DNA of 64,000 bases from Bedellia somnulentella (taxonomy: Eukaryota > Arthropoda > Insecta > Lepidoptera > Bedelliidae), in the NCBI GenBank assembly GCA_963576735.1, contig OY755189.1, forward strand, positions 4,030,001-4,094,000. Direction: 5' to 3'. The stretch's first letter is position 1. Every line of letters begins with the position of its first letter. Below, piece after piece: positions 30,821 through 43,000 of the stretch. The notes beneath the pieces were generated by a model. The model did no database searches. It saw only the letters and a program-made list of their open reading frames with translations, and was not told where the DNA came from. The position numbers and the translations under genes were made by a program.

Positions 30821-31822
30821 AAAAAACAAAAACAAAAACTTCACATTAAAAACTAAACAGAAAAATTAAATATTATTATTTTTTATTTAAAAAAGAACCG
30901 CCTTCAAAAATCCAACTGAAAAGTATAAAATAATTTTTATTTATTTTATTATGTACAACTCTATTCAACTTCTTCTTTTTGAAGTCGGTGCCAAACAGAC
31001 AAATCCAAAATGAAAATTGCTACATAAAGAAAACCATACGAATAATAAATCAATCGATAGTGCCTCAACAACAGTAGGTAACACAATCGCGCTCAAAAAT
31101 CAAGAAATTTCTTCCGCTCGCAACGACGTCGCTTTATAAAGGATGGAATGGGGGGACAGTGAGCGGTGCTTAGCCTGGTGTGCATGCGTTGCACTCCGCA
31201 GAGAAAATATCATAATATACATGTCACCGTAAAACTGTAAATACTAGTAAATTTTAATTTTAGATAGATAGCGAGATAGTAAACTAACGTTAGGTTAGGT
31301 TATGTAAGATTATCAGATTTCAAACTAACGGAATTAACAATTCGACAGAGACATGCATGCACCGAGTTGGCACAACCAATACTTCTAACACTTTATAAAA
31401 GACGATCGAGAATCTAAATCACTACATAGTATAAAACAAAGTCGCTTTCTCTCTCCCTGTCTGGGATTTACGGACATCCTTATGTATACTTTAATCTGTA
31501 AAACTACGAAATGAATTTTAATGCGATTTTTTTTATTAATTGAATAAAAAGGAAGGTTTATAAGGATGACATACGCTGATAGGGTGGAGAACTCACTCAA
31601 CTTGGGCGGGCCACTAATATTCGTTCTTCTTTGTCATGAAAATTGGTTTGGCACCGACTTCAAAAAGAAGAAGTTGAATAGAGTTGTACATAATAAAATA
31701 AATAAAAATTATTTTATACTTTTCAGTTGGATTTTTGAAGGCGGTTCTTTTTTAAATAAAAAATAATAATATTTAATTTTTCTGTTTAGTTTTTAATGTG
31801 AAGTTTTTGTTTTTGTTTTTTT
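30821..31822. mobile_element. foldback element with arms of about 176 bp
   Basis: The left arm 30821-30996 and right arm 31646-31822 are almost perfect inverted copies (AACAAAAACTTCACATTAAA, GAACCGCCTTCAAAAATCC, TTTTTGAAGTCGGTGCCAAA). The spacer of about 650 bp is unique and shows no ORF of note. The right arm ends exactly where the interrupted LINE resumes. Confidence 0.85.
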
Positions 31823-32992
31823 AATGGATTGTAACCTTAGGTTTGAAAAACATGTCTTACAACTAGTTACTAATTGTTTTTACAGATTGAAAATTTTATA
31901 CAAAATACGTGAATTTCTTAGCGAGGAACTCCGGATTAGTTTGTGTGAGTCATTAATTTTGTCAAAATTAAATTATGGTGATGCCGTTACTGGTCCTAGA
32001 CTCCTTTCCACCTCTTCAAAACAGTTGCAGAGAGTGCAAAATGCGTGTGCGCGTTTCTGTTTTAATATTCCCCCTAGATCACACGTCACGCCATTCTTGA
32101 ACAAGAGCAGACTATTAAAAATGGACTCACGTCGAAGGCTGCACTTGGCTACGCTGCTGTTTGGACTGGTGAAGGTTGGGGAACCAAGTTACCTACACCG
32201 CAAACTAAAATGGCTTGGTGAAAGTAATAAATACCACACGCGAGCTGCGTCTAATGTCCTGGAAGTTCCCCGACATCGCAGTTCTGCATTTCGTGGAAGT
32301 TTTAAGTACGCCGCCACAAAATGCTGGAACAACATCCCTCCACCACTAAGAAGTATAATGAGCGTTAACAGGTTTAAACTTAAACTAAAGCAATATTTAT
32401 TAAACATACAATTAAATGGCGGCCAAAACTTGTAGTCGAGTATTGCATATAATAGTGTTATTTATATATATATGGTATGTATGTACAATTTATATAATTA
32501 TTACATTATTTATTGACTATTTACTCATACTTATTTTAATTTTCGAAATTATATATATTACATATATATAATATATTATAGTTAATGGATTTATCTGACC
32601 TAAATCTTAGTAGGGTTTTTTATTTTTTATTCAAAATTTTGATAATTATTGACTCAGAAATAAGTGAAAATATGTTTGTTTGTTTGGTTGTTCTAACTTG
32701 TTTTTAATTTTCCAAGTTTATATAAATAGCTGCTGACGTACTGTCATCACCATGTAGGGCTCATAATGAAAATCAGTTCTGATTTTGTGTATACTTATAC
32801 ACAAATCAGAAATTACTGATTGTGGGCCCAATTTAGCGAAACAATTTCTTTAAATTATTGTATGAATTCTGTATATGTGTGCTAAATAAAAACATTCTTT
32901 TCTTTTCTTTTCTTTATAAATCAAATAAAAAAAAAACTTCTATAAATAAATATCTTAAGCTGAATGTCCATAAAGTTTCTCGTACATAAAGT

Positions 32993-33140
32993 ATACGAGC
33001 GCCCAGCCCGAGCCAAGCGCTTGCTATTTGCGCTAGATTAGCAGCGCTGAGACTGCTGTTAGTTGAGCCTAAGGCGGGGGAGCCTCGGATACTGTTGAGC
33101 GTTAGTCCGGACGATGTGCATTATGCTACTAAGGAAATAA
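32993..33140 (+). pseudogene. partial duplicate of ORC1 exon 9
   Basis: 148 bases match ORC1 exon 9 (27143-27290) with only two differences that I can count. The copy lacks the exon start and has no plausible acceptor. A MITE interrupts it at the position of the ORC1 stop codon, and similarity to the ORC1 3' flank continues, weakly, at 33582-33830. It cannot encode a working ORC1 end. Confidence 0.9.
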
Positions 33141-33578
33141 GGGCCGGCGCTGACTGCTGGCATGGCACGGTAAGTTCTGCTGCAGCATTCCGAAGGATAA
33201 CACGGCCTTCCGCGGATGACACGGCAAATAACTCCGCGCATGTTCAAAGTTAGTTGTGTTCATAATGATTGACTGGGATTTAGTATTTAACGTATTATAC
33301 ACTCCTACCCTTGGCCTCCCCCCGCGCGGCGACCGGACTGCGCCGCGCACTGGCGGCCCGTGGCATGCGCGTGCGTCTCGCGAGAAGCAGCAGTACGCCG
33401 CGGCATCCCGTGGAATGCTTAGGCACGTTCTGTCCTACCGCGGCCTCCCTCGGCATCGTTGTGTCAAATAAAGTAACATGAATTCTATACTAATGGTTAT
33501 AAGATTAAAAATGGGTATATCAGTACCGAAATCCTTTGCCATGACACGCCGTGCCATGCCGGCAGTCGGCGCCGGCCC
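33141..33578. mobile_element. PIF/Harbinger-like MITE, 438 bp
   Basis: Terminal inverted repeats of about 30 bp begin GGGCCGGCGCTGACTGCTGG on the left and, complemented, GGGCCGGCGCCGACTGCCGG on the right. The flanking direct repeat is TAA (33138-33140 and 33579-33581), as expected for PIF/Harbinger (TWA). It is GC-rich, with no transposase. It sits inside the duplicated ORC1 segment, so it inserted after the duplication. Confidence 0.85.
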
Positions 33579-33830
33579 TAAGACTGCTATAAAACTAGAT
33601 TTTAAATGCCATCATCATATCATCATTAATTAATTCTCATTCTTACAAATTTTTCAAAGTTTTTTTTTTTCAATAAATGAATGAACATTTTTACAAAAGA
33701 AATCTCTTTTATTCTTCCAATGTATTTTATAACATGATCTCTATCGAGGTTACGAACTAACGATAGTAGCAAAAAATTATTGAATTTATATGATATGATT
33801 TGTCAAGTAGCTATCAATCAGGAATCTTTT
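33579..33830 (+). repeat. diverged duplicate of ORC1 3' flank
   Basis: Shares GACTGCTATAA, TTTTTCAATAAATGAATGAA and ACGAACTAACGATA with 27310-27480, but has many indels, in contrast to the nearly identical exon part. Confidence 0.7.
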
Positions 33831-34078
33831 CGGACTTATGTTCGAACTAATGTTGCTTTTAGTAAAAGCAACTTAAAAAAGCTTCAGATAATTAAATAGG
33901 CTAAATTGTCTGTTCCAGAAGTTTTTGTCACGTTATGTATCTCGCATTTGTAAAAAAAAAACAATCATAATAAGGCTTAAAATATTTATTTTATTTATAA
34001 GAACTTTTGTAGTAACAATGTATTTATATTTTTGTACTATTAAATAATAATTAAATAAAAAAAGAAAATTGTTTTACT

Positions 34079-37000
34079 TTAGTCATCCATCACAAATTGT
34101 GGATCTCCTACACGTAGTATTTTAATCAAAGCGTCTATATTATTGTCTCTCACAGCTTTCCTGCTAGCTGCCACTACAGCCTTACTGTACTTTCCAACTG
34201 AAACAAAGGTAAGGTGTTAAGAAACAAGGAAACACAAATTTCGCAACAGTGGATACTTAGCACCATAGCTCAGTTGGCAGAGCGACCGGGGCGTAGACCG
34301 GCAGGTCGCGAGTTCGAGTCCTGCTGGTGTCGAATTTTTTTTTTAAATCGATTAGTAAAATAATTCCCACATGAGTTTCACGCTCAACAAAGTCTTATAA
34401 TGAAACAAAGATTTCAATGCATACAGTACTGTACACTAACCTTTTAATTGAGGCAAAATTTGTGAGGTGCTTCGAAAGAAATTGCAACGAGCTAACTAAA
34501 CTTCAGTATAAAAACATTTCATGAAAAAAAAATAAAGCTTCGTAGCAATGCAGGTAATATATCTTATAGCATTTACCACGACAGATGGCAAACGCACGCG
34601 TTCCTCTCTGCCAAGGTACGTGACTTTTGGTCTGGTCAGTTTATAAAAACTAGTTCATGCGATCGTTCACATAGTCGACATCGCACAAATTCAAGTAATT
34701 GGTTTTTATGCAGTAACATAAACGTTCACGCCGAATATCCCCGAAGGGGTTGGCAGAGGTACTAATACTTCTGAACATCACGTGACTTTGTCACCTGGTG
34801 TTCAGAATACCCACGTTTTGCATGGACAGTGTACTCACGTGATAGGGGGCAGGCCTATCGCCGTTTTGTACGAATACACTGTCACATGACTAAGTACAAC
34901 TCAGCCATGTGGGTTTCCTCACGATGTTTTCCCTCACCGTTAACAACCATGATAAATTAACCACACATGTGTCTTTAGAAAAGACAAATTGGTGTAGGCC
35001 CGACCCAGGATTTGAACACTAGTCGTTTGCACGATAACCGAGTGTTCTACCCACTGGGCTATCAAGGTTACTATAACTACTAGTATCTATTTACACCTAG
35101 CTACCTAAAACAGCAACAGCAATACAATATAAATATCAAAATTGTTGTTAATTTGAATGTTTTTTAGTTGTAAGTTTCTAGTTTGTTAGCATCAATAAAA
35201 AAATAATATAATACCTCTCAATCTAGCTGCATGCTGTAAAACTGTGTGTACTCTTTTTAAAGACGTGTCAGCCTGTTGTTTAGTAGAGCGACGAACATGG
35301 CAGCCTGCAAGTAGCTCCTCGTTCAGTAATATCACCTCATTATATTTGTTCAACATCTCTTTTCTGTAAAAATATGACCCTTTTAATGGGTATTGATTGT
35401 AGTTGCGATTTGAACTGACTCGCAAGAGAGATAGAAATGCTACTATAATTTGTTAGACGGTCTTAATTAATATATCTCTATGGCTAAAAAATATATTATA
35501 TTCGCTAGAAAATAACCACATGTGTTTTACAAAAAGTGGTTTTTGGGTGATGCGGTTGGACATCCATCACCAACAATACTTTAATTCTATCATCTTGTCC
35601 CCTTTTAACTTTAAAATGTGGCTGAGCTCTGATGCTTTGGCTACCCCTTATTGGGATTTATGGCCGTGAATTATTCTATTAACAAGCTTACAGGTCATAA
35701 TTAGCTGCATCCTGAGCAGCCGGTAAAAGAGCCGTTATTAATTGCGCTCTCTCGGCTGTTTCAGCTGCCAAGCGAGATCTCATTTCGCTAACTTCTGACG
35801 CGTTTCCCATCTCTTCGGCAAGTATCTTCTCAGCTTCGGAAAATTGGGCTGTCGACTGAAATAACAATTACATATTATCAATTATATTCACATAAATGAA
35901 ATTGAAGTGTCAGCTTGTAATATAAAAATAACGGCTTTTACCTAAATAATGTTTATGGCTTTTAACACGAAACATACAGCAAACCCACTTTGCAAAATGT
36001 AATAATAGCTAATGTTTGAAAAAGAGGGACCGATTTTGACGGAGCTTCTACTGGCAAATATACTTACTTTTTTACCATAATTCTTGGCATAAATCATAAT
36101 ATATCATATATATCAATAATCATATAAGGGGATTGGATCCCCTTATATAATTATTGATTAGTGTTCATTTAAGGAAATGTACCTTGAGGCAATTTGAAAA
36201 GTGTAAATTATATCACCTGATATTTCAATATCAGATAATATTGTAAATAAGATAGAAAAAGGAATGTTGAGATGTTTTGGGCACAAAGAGAGGCAGTATG
36301 ATGGTGAAAGAGATCTATAGAGTCTCTGCCTACCCAAATGAGAACTAACGGGGCGGCGTGAGTGTATGTATGCATGTACAAATTATATCCAGTATTGAAG
36401 TGCATGCAAAAAACCTCACTTCAGCACGATCTTATCCGTTTTCCTTTTGTTCATATGTTATTGGCCTTTCGTTCTCCAGCAATGTAATATACTGCTCAGT
36501 AGTGTTCAAGCTAAGCTATGAAAGTTATGTTTGTTCAACTAATACTAAGCCTAGATAACGCTCAACTACTTCTAAATGATCCCAATACTCATACACGATA
36601 TAGTTACAAAGATACATTTATATACTCATGCCGTTAGTTCCCATTGGGGTAGGCAGAGTCTATCGTTCGCCACTTTGAACGAACCTGGCAAACCTCTCGA
36701 GCTTCATCTACCCGGTACCATGTTACCCGTAATAAACTCAAAAATTATAATTTCCTAATCAAGCAGACTATAACGTCTATTTAAATAAGGGGATCTCAAA
36801 AACGAAAAGTCAATATTATTTTTTCTATGAAGCCATTGTAAATGTGAAAAAATAATAATAAAAAAGCGTTTATTTACGAGAAACAAGAGTTAAATAAGGT
36901 GGTAGGTTTTTTTAAATAGTTCATCTTGTTCTACCTTGCGGCGTGTTAATACTTATTACATTGTTTTAAAATGGGTTACATTTAATAAAATTCAAAAAAA

Positions 37001-40000
37001 TGTGCAAATGTGCAATTGGTTAAATTTAAAAAAATGTGTATTAAATATTAATTGAAAAGATTGGCTTGATTGTTAAACGGCCAATCGTTTCTAAGTCGAA
37101 GTCGAAATTCTCGAAATACTTCCATCACTAAAACAAAATGGCGGAGCGTCATATTTTATTTTTATTGTGAAGCTAGCTGTCATTGAGGTTATAATAATTT
37201 TGCCGTGTTTTTTGAGTTATTTGAATGAAAATGGTTGAAAACAATGAAGTTGAACTATCTGAGGCTGAAGCTGAACAATATGATCGTCAAATTCGTTTAT
37301 GGGGTTTGGAATCTCAAAAAAGATTACGATCTTCCAAAGTATTAATCATTGGGTTGACCGGTTTAGGTGCCGAAATTGCGAAAAACACCATATTATCGGG
37401 AGTAAAGAGTGTATGTTTGCTAGACCACGACAATCTAAAAGAGGAAGATCTTTATTCTCAGTTTCTAACACCTCCTGATAAAGTAGGTGCCAACAGAGCT
37501 GAAGCCTCTGTTCCCAGAGCCAGAGCGTTGAACCCAATGGTTGATGTTACATCTGAAACTAAAACAGTGGACGAGTTACCTGACTCTTTCTTTACGGAAT
37601 ATGATATTGTATGCGCCACTGGGTTAAAACAGGAGCAGTATGAGCGTATTAACAATGTTTGCCGCGATGCGAATAAGAAGTTCCTCTGCGGAGATGTTTG
37701 GGGTATGTTTGGATACATGTTTGCCGACCTTGTAGACCATGAATATTCCGAAGAGATCGTCCAACATAAAGCTGTTAAAAGGGGCCCTGATGACACCGAG
37801 AAAAATGCCAGAGAAACAGTATCCATCAATGTGAAAAGACGGGCTATCTATGTGCCTCTTCAAAATGCCCTATCTGCTGACTGGAAGAAACCGGAATTAC
37901 GTTCACGTCTTAGACGCGGCGATCCATCTTACTTTGTGATGAAAGTATTGCTGAGATTCCGTGATGAGTACAATAGAAACCCTGATCCATCTAAACGGAA
38001 AGCTGATACAGAAATACTACTTAAAATGAGGAATGATTTAGTCAAGGAGCTTTCTTTACCAGAAGGGTTTGTTTCTGATGCATATTTTACTGATGTGTAT
38101 GGAGTTGTATCTGGTTCAGCTGCAGTACTGGGTGGTGTGATTGGCCAAGAAGTAGTGAAAGCTGTAAGTCAGCGTGAACCCCCTCACAATAACATGTTCT
38201 TCTTCAATCCAGTGAAATGTGTTGGTTTTGCTGAACTTTATGGTCAGTGAATTTGTATTTTATTATGTAAGAGTAATTATAATTATATTGTATTTAAATT
38301 ATTCTTGTTTTTTTTTGTAGTGAACAATTTTTACCTTTAGATTGCCATAATAATATTCAAGCACATTCTTAATTTAAAATGAATAGATGTGTGGAAGTGG
38401 GTACAATAGTAATTTCTATCATCCTTTATGTTAAATACTCTATCTGTATCTGTATTATCTATTTATCTAACATATATCCGAAAACAGAAGGGTGTGAGTT
38501 CAAATCCCGGGTTAGGCGGTCCTACACCAATTTTTCTTTACCAAACAGTCATATGTGTGCTAAATTTATCATGGTTGTTAACGGTGAGGGAAAATATCGT
38601 GAGGAAACCCTCATGGCTAAGTTGTACTTAGTCAATGACCTAGGCTACCTTACGGTAGGCGATCTCACAATTCTCCTAAATGGAAGCCATGTAAACATGC
38701 TCTGCAAAAAAATTGGTCTTTTTGGAACTGAACTCACTCTCTCAAAAACAGTTAAATATCTAGGAATAACCCTAGATGATAAACTTAGCTGGAAACCTTA
38801 CCTAAATAACGCAATTAAAAAAGCCAGCACTATGCTATGGCAGTGCAACAGAGTACTGGGTAAAAACCGGGGACTCAAACCTAAAATCATACACTGGCTT
38901 TATACTACCATTATCAGACCAGTAATAAGCTACGGCTCACTGCTCTGGTGGCCGAGAACCAAATTAATAACAGCTCAAAATGACCTGGAAAAAATGCAAC
39001 GGCTTGCCTTCCTGGCCATTACAGGCTGTATGAGAACCACACCGACGGCAGCTCTTCAGGTGTTACTGAACCTGCCACCCTTACACCTACACATACAGCA
39101 AGAGGTGGTGATGTCCTCACTCAGGCTAAAAAATGCAGGACATCTTAGAAACGATTCCAGAATCCTACACACCAGTATACACACACCGGCGATCCAATAT
39201 CAACCCTTACTTGCCGCTCCCTGTGATAGGATAACTAAAACTATAATTATCAAACACAAATACACTGTTATACTCGAAGAGGAACAGCATGACTACTCCA
39301 ATATTAAAAAGGTGCATGTATACACAGACGGCTCCAAGACCAACCAAGGGACTGGAGCCGGTGTATATTCACAAGACCTCAATATTAAAATCTCCAAAAG
39401 CCTAGGTCACCACAACACGGTATTCCAAGCAGAGTGTCTTGGAATAACCGAGGCGGCCATGGCAATTAAAGCACGAGCACTGTCCGATATGCATATCAGA
39501 ATCATCTCGGACAGTGAATCTGTGCTGCAGGCTCTGGACCGCTGTGAATTCACTTCAGGGCTAGTACTGGAGTGCCACTGAGCTCTTGAGGAGGTAGCTC
39601 AGAATAACACTATAACCCTACAATGGATAAGGGGCCACAGCGGCTCCTTGGGTAACGACTCTGCTGACGAACTGGCTAGGGGGGATTCGGCAAGGGACCT
39701 GTATGGTCCTGAACCGATCATACCCCTGCCCTACGGTTAGCTCCGCGCATGGCTAAGGGAACCTTCTCTGTAGTGTGTAGTATGTGTAGTGCTAGTGGGT
39801 ACCTTCTCTGGACACTAGTTGCGCCGCCATGTGAGTTCAGAAGTATTGGTTCCTCTGCCAACCCCTTCGGGGATAAACGGTGTGAAAGTTTTGTTTATCT
39901 GATTCATTCTCATGAGTTGTATCTCCAAAAACCTTTGTCTTACAACCTTATCCCCACATGATTTAGTCCAAGTGTCTGAGGAATTTCTTCTCACTCAATT

Positions 40001-43000
40001 TCATAATAACCTAACATAACACAAATTTGCCCAGGGAACTTAACTCTACTACATTCACTATGCTTTTTTCTTCTGCCACACCCTTATTTTGCATACATAA
40101 GCATGGGAACTAGGACCGTATCTCGAACTGCAATTCAATCTAACAGACCAACAGCCCTGCCAATTCTCAGGCTATTTACAGCTCTATTTTACGCGTCTCG
40201 CTTTTTCACCGTTTTTTCTTATTTCACTGATAAAGAACCTGGATATATAAACATTGTTCATTTGTTCTACTTTCTTACTATCAATCTCAATAACGCTATC
40301 TGCCCCATTTTCTTCCCTCTCAAAACCATTGTTTTGATTAATGCATTTCTTCTACCTATTGATGCAAATAACACATCATCTGCGAAGTATCTCACTACCT
40401 AGAAAAGATACCTTTATTTTTTCTGAGAGCTTTATAAAGATGCGTAGACTAGAGGACATTACAGTGTGCCTTCCTCTTTTAGAGACAATAGAAACTATTA
40501 GGTGCCTATTACCAATATACCAGGAACAGTCTATCTTTCGAATATACTTTTTAAATGATACCTGATCATCCTAATTTAGATAGACTTAAGTACTAGATAG
40601 CTTATGTACTTTGAACACCAGGTGACGATGTCACATGCTGTTCAAAAGTATTTGTACCTCTGCTATCCCCTGAAAGGATATACGGCGTGAACGCTTGAGC
40701 CTGGAGCCTAATTCAGTTCTACGCGCATTCTCGGATCTCGACGGAGTCAAGGAACCCTAAATTAGAACTTCACCTGTCTTGCACTGGCGAAGGCCTCAAA
40801 GGGGTCACGAGCGACGACAGTGTATGACATAAGCCTCCCGCTTCGTCACTGGTTAAGACTTCTTTCCACTCTCTGATAAAGCTTAGGTACACAAACCTTT
40901 GCCCCTCTTTAAGCTGTGAGGTCGAGCTAGGTGCCTGTTAGTGCTCTGCTGATGAACTAGTGTAGTAAGGTAAGCTTGAAGTAAAATCGCCTGGAATGAC
41001 TAATGCGGCAGAAGGATGCGAATGAGATGTACTGCCAAATACACACACCACCATGCACCAACTTATATTTTGGAAGTTGCTCTCTTTGATCTGCGATGTG
41101 AATCCTCCTATCAGAGAGAAAGATATTGCGAATAAAGTCTACTAATGTGTGTGTACTAGCTATCGTGGGATGCGTGAACTAGTTGCGTTGTTTGTTCCTC
41201 TAAATCTTTCTACAGCCTTTGCAGACCCTCTCTTTTTTGTAGCAATACACACGTGAATATGACGTAGCCCATATAAATACTCTAACGTTCACGCTTTATA
41301 TCCCCGAAGGGGTTGGCAGAGGTACTAATACTTCTGAACATCACGTGACATTGTCACCTGCTGTTCAGAGTACCCACCTTTTGCTTTGACAGTGTACTCG
41401 CGTAATAGGGGGCTGGTCTATTGCCGATTTGTACGAATACACACTAAGTACAACTAAGCCATGTGGCTTTCCTGACGATGGATTCCCTCACCGATATCAA
41501 CCATGATAAATTAACCACACATATGACCTTAGAAAAGACAATTTGGTGGAGACCCCACCACGGGACTAGAACCCTTATCGTCTGCACGATAAGCGGTGTT
41601 CTACCCGCTGAGCTATCACAGTCACTTATAAATAGTCGATATAAAGCGCACCGTGTCGGCGTCGATTGACTTGGGTCTGATAAACGCGCGTCAACAGTGC
41701 AATAAAAAGATGTGAGCAAAGGCTTGTTTAATACAAATGTATAGTATAGCTACTTACTTGCAAATCAGATAAGTTCAAATAAATAGCCAAACTCTGCACC
41801 AGATCACCAGCCAATTTGATATCTTCGGTTGTTAGAGTAACTTGGCCGTTAGCTTCAAAATCAAGGTCGATTCTATTCTTACTCCTCAAACTAACTAGCT
41901 TGAGATGCAACTCTTTTATTTCTTCTGTCTCTACTTCCAACTCCTTCTCCAATAAGAAGTTTTGGTTGATCCAAATACAGATCCTTTGTATTCGCTCTTT
42001 GATTTGGAAGGTAACGAAACTAGATAGGTTTCCCTTCTGTAGAGAGCTCGGAGCAAACGCGTACATGGAGAATTTCGGCAGTTGTTTCGTTAACTCAAAT
42101 ATGTGGTATTGTTCACTTTCTGCGTAACCTACTAAGGCCTAAAATAGAAAATGTTGGTTGTTTAAAATCATACATATACCCTCGGTCATAAATCCGAAAA
42201 AGGGGTAGCCAGAGCTTTTAGAGCTAGAAACTCCTCAGACACAATTGAGAGTTGTCAGGGTATATGATGGTAGAAATAAAGTATCGCTGGTGATGCGTCT
42301 TCAACCGCATCGCCCAAAAACCACTTAAAAAAGCCCCATATCCTTAGTCTCCTCTGACGACACCTGTGAGTAGAGAGAAGTAGTGACATTCCAAGCCGGC
42401 ACTACACGGCATTTCCTCACAGCCTATACATGTTCCCAACAAGGGGCTCGAGCCTACCCTATAAAGGGCGATTTGGACATAGTCCACCACACTGGCCAAT
42501 TGCGGGTTGGCAGACTAACGACTACTACCGTAATAGTAGCCGGGACCGACGGCTTAATGTGCCCTCCGAAGCACGGAATTATCTTAATTTTCGGATAATC
42601 AGGTTTCAAGATTCAAGCCTGCAATATCCTTCCAAACTCGTTTAAATTTTACAATTTAAATTTGTAAGTTTACCACCCCCCGGGGAACGAACCCAAGACC
42701 TCCGAACTTGAAACAAAGCGCTTAACCGTGAGACCACGGAGGCAGTCACACGGCATTTAAAATCAATGAATCAATCCCTTTATCTTAAAAGCTAGGTCTT
42801 GACACTGTGTGTTATAGTTACACCATTAGTCTTAATATAAGTTTTCGTTTCAAATTTGTTTTATGTTAATGTACATGTATCTTACCTTAATATGTACATC
42901 AACAGCCACATCCTTAGGAGGAGCTATTTCGATATGCAATTGTGATCTTAACTTCGAACTATCCGGGTGGGCTGCCACTGTCTCTCCATTCTCAAACACT

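Larger units (their letters stand above)
28941..31822. mobile_element. composite insertion, rolling-circle (Helentron-like) candidate
   Basis: A block of 2.9 kb between two halves of one LINE reading frame, so its limits are given by the LINE. From left to right it holds an end of the form TTTAACCGACTTCAAAAAAG, a 145-bp minisatellite (28981-29975), an antisense PIF1-type helicase relic (30190-30440) and a 1-kb foldback (30821-31822). Minisatellites, T-rich insertion and a helicase relic together suggest a Helitron2/Helentron derivative. The class is an inference, and more than one insertion event is possible. Confidence 0.55.
27737..32435 (+). pseudogene. LINE reverse transcriptase ORF, nonsense and insertion
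   Basis: The frame is intact from 27737 except for TGA at 28472-28474, where the family is expected to have Gly after MLYY. It continues at 28523 in the same frame and is cut by the 28941-31822 insertion. The C-terminal part (31824-32435, 203 aa) contains LSKLNYGDAVTGPRL, LQRVQNACARFCF and KCWNNIPPPLRSI. This is the usual tail after the RT domain. Confidence 0.8.
27650..32930 (+). mobile_element. 5'-truncated Jockey/CR1-like LINE, split by an insertion
   Basis: The reverse-transcriptase half of a LINE without its endonuclease. Coding is at 27737-28940 and resumes at 31823-32435. The RT shows VLQSGFRKNRSTTTALLDVV, LLDFTRAFDC, RGVPQGSILGP and YADDVQLY. Coding stops after EVRNLGI, and the next residues, MDCNLRFEKHV, lie 2.9 kb downstream, so 28941-31822 is an insertion. 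The 3' tail is a CTTTT microsatellite near 32893-32915. No RNase H. The clade is not certain. Confidence 0.82.

Noticed and set aside
31288..31306. Insect telomere repeat (TTAGG)n
   Set aside because: Only GTTAGGTTAGGTTATG, two units, which is not more than chance in a window of this size.
34260..34331. Functional tRNA gene
   Set aside because: Anticodon arm too short, T-stem mismatch, and it belongs to a repeat family (46775-46847, 60320-60415).
38379..39581. 400-aa ORF that could be read as a gene with an RNase H domain
   Set aside because: It is a chance fusion of unique flank, a SINE family A piece and a truncated Loa LINE. RT motifs are deleted and the frame stops inside RNase H.
40103..40402. 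99-aa plus-strand ORF (MGTRTVSRTAIQ...)
   Set aside because: Antisense shadow of an RTE relic. The minus strand reads YFADDVLFAS and VLVPMLMYAK in order.
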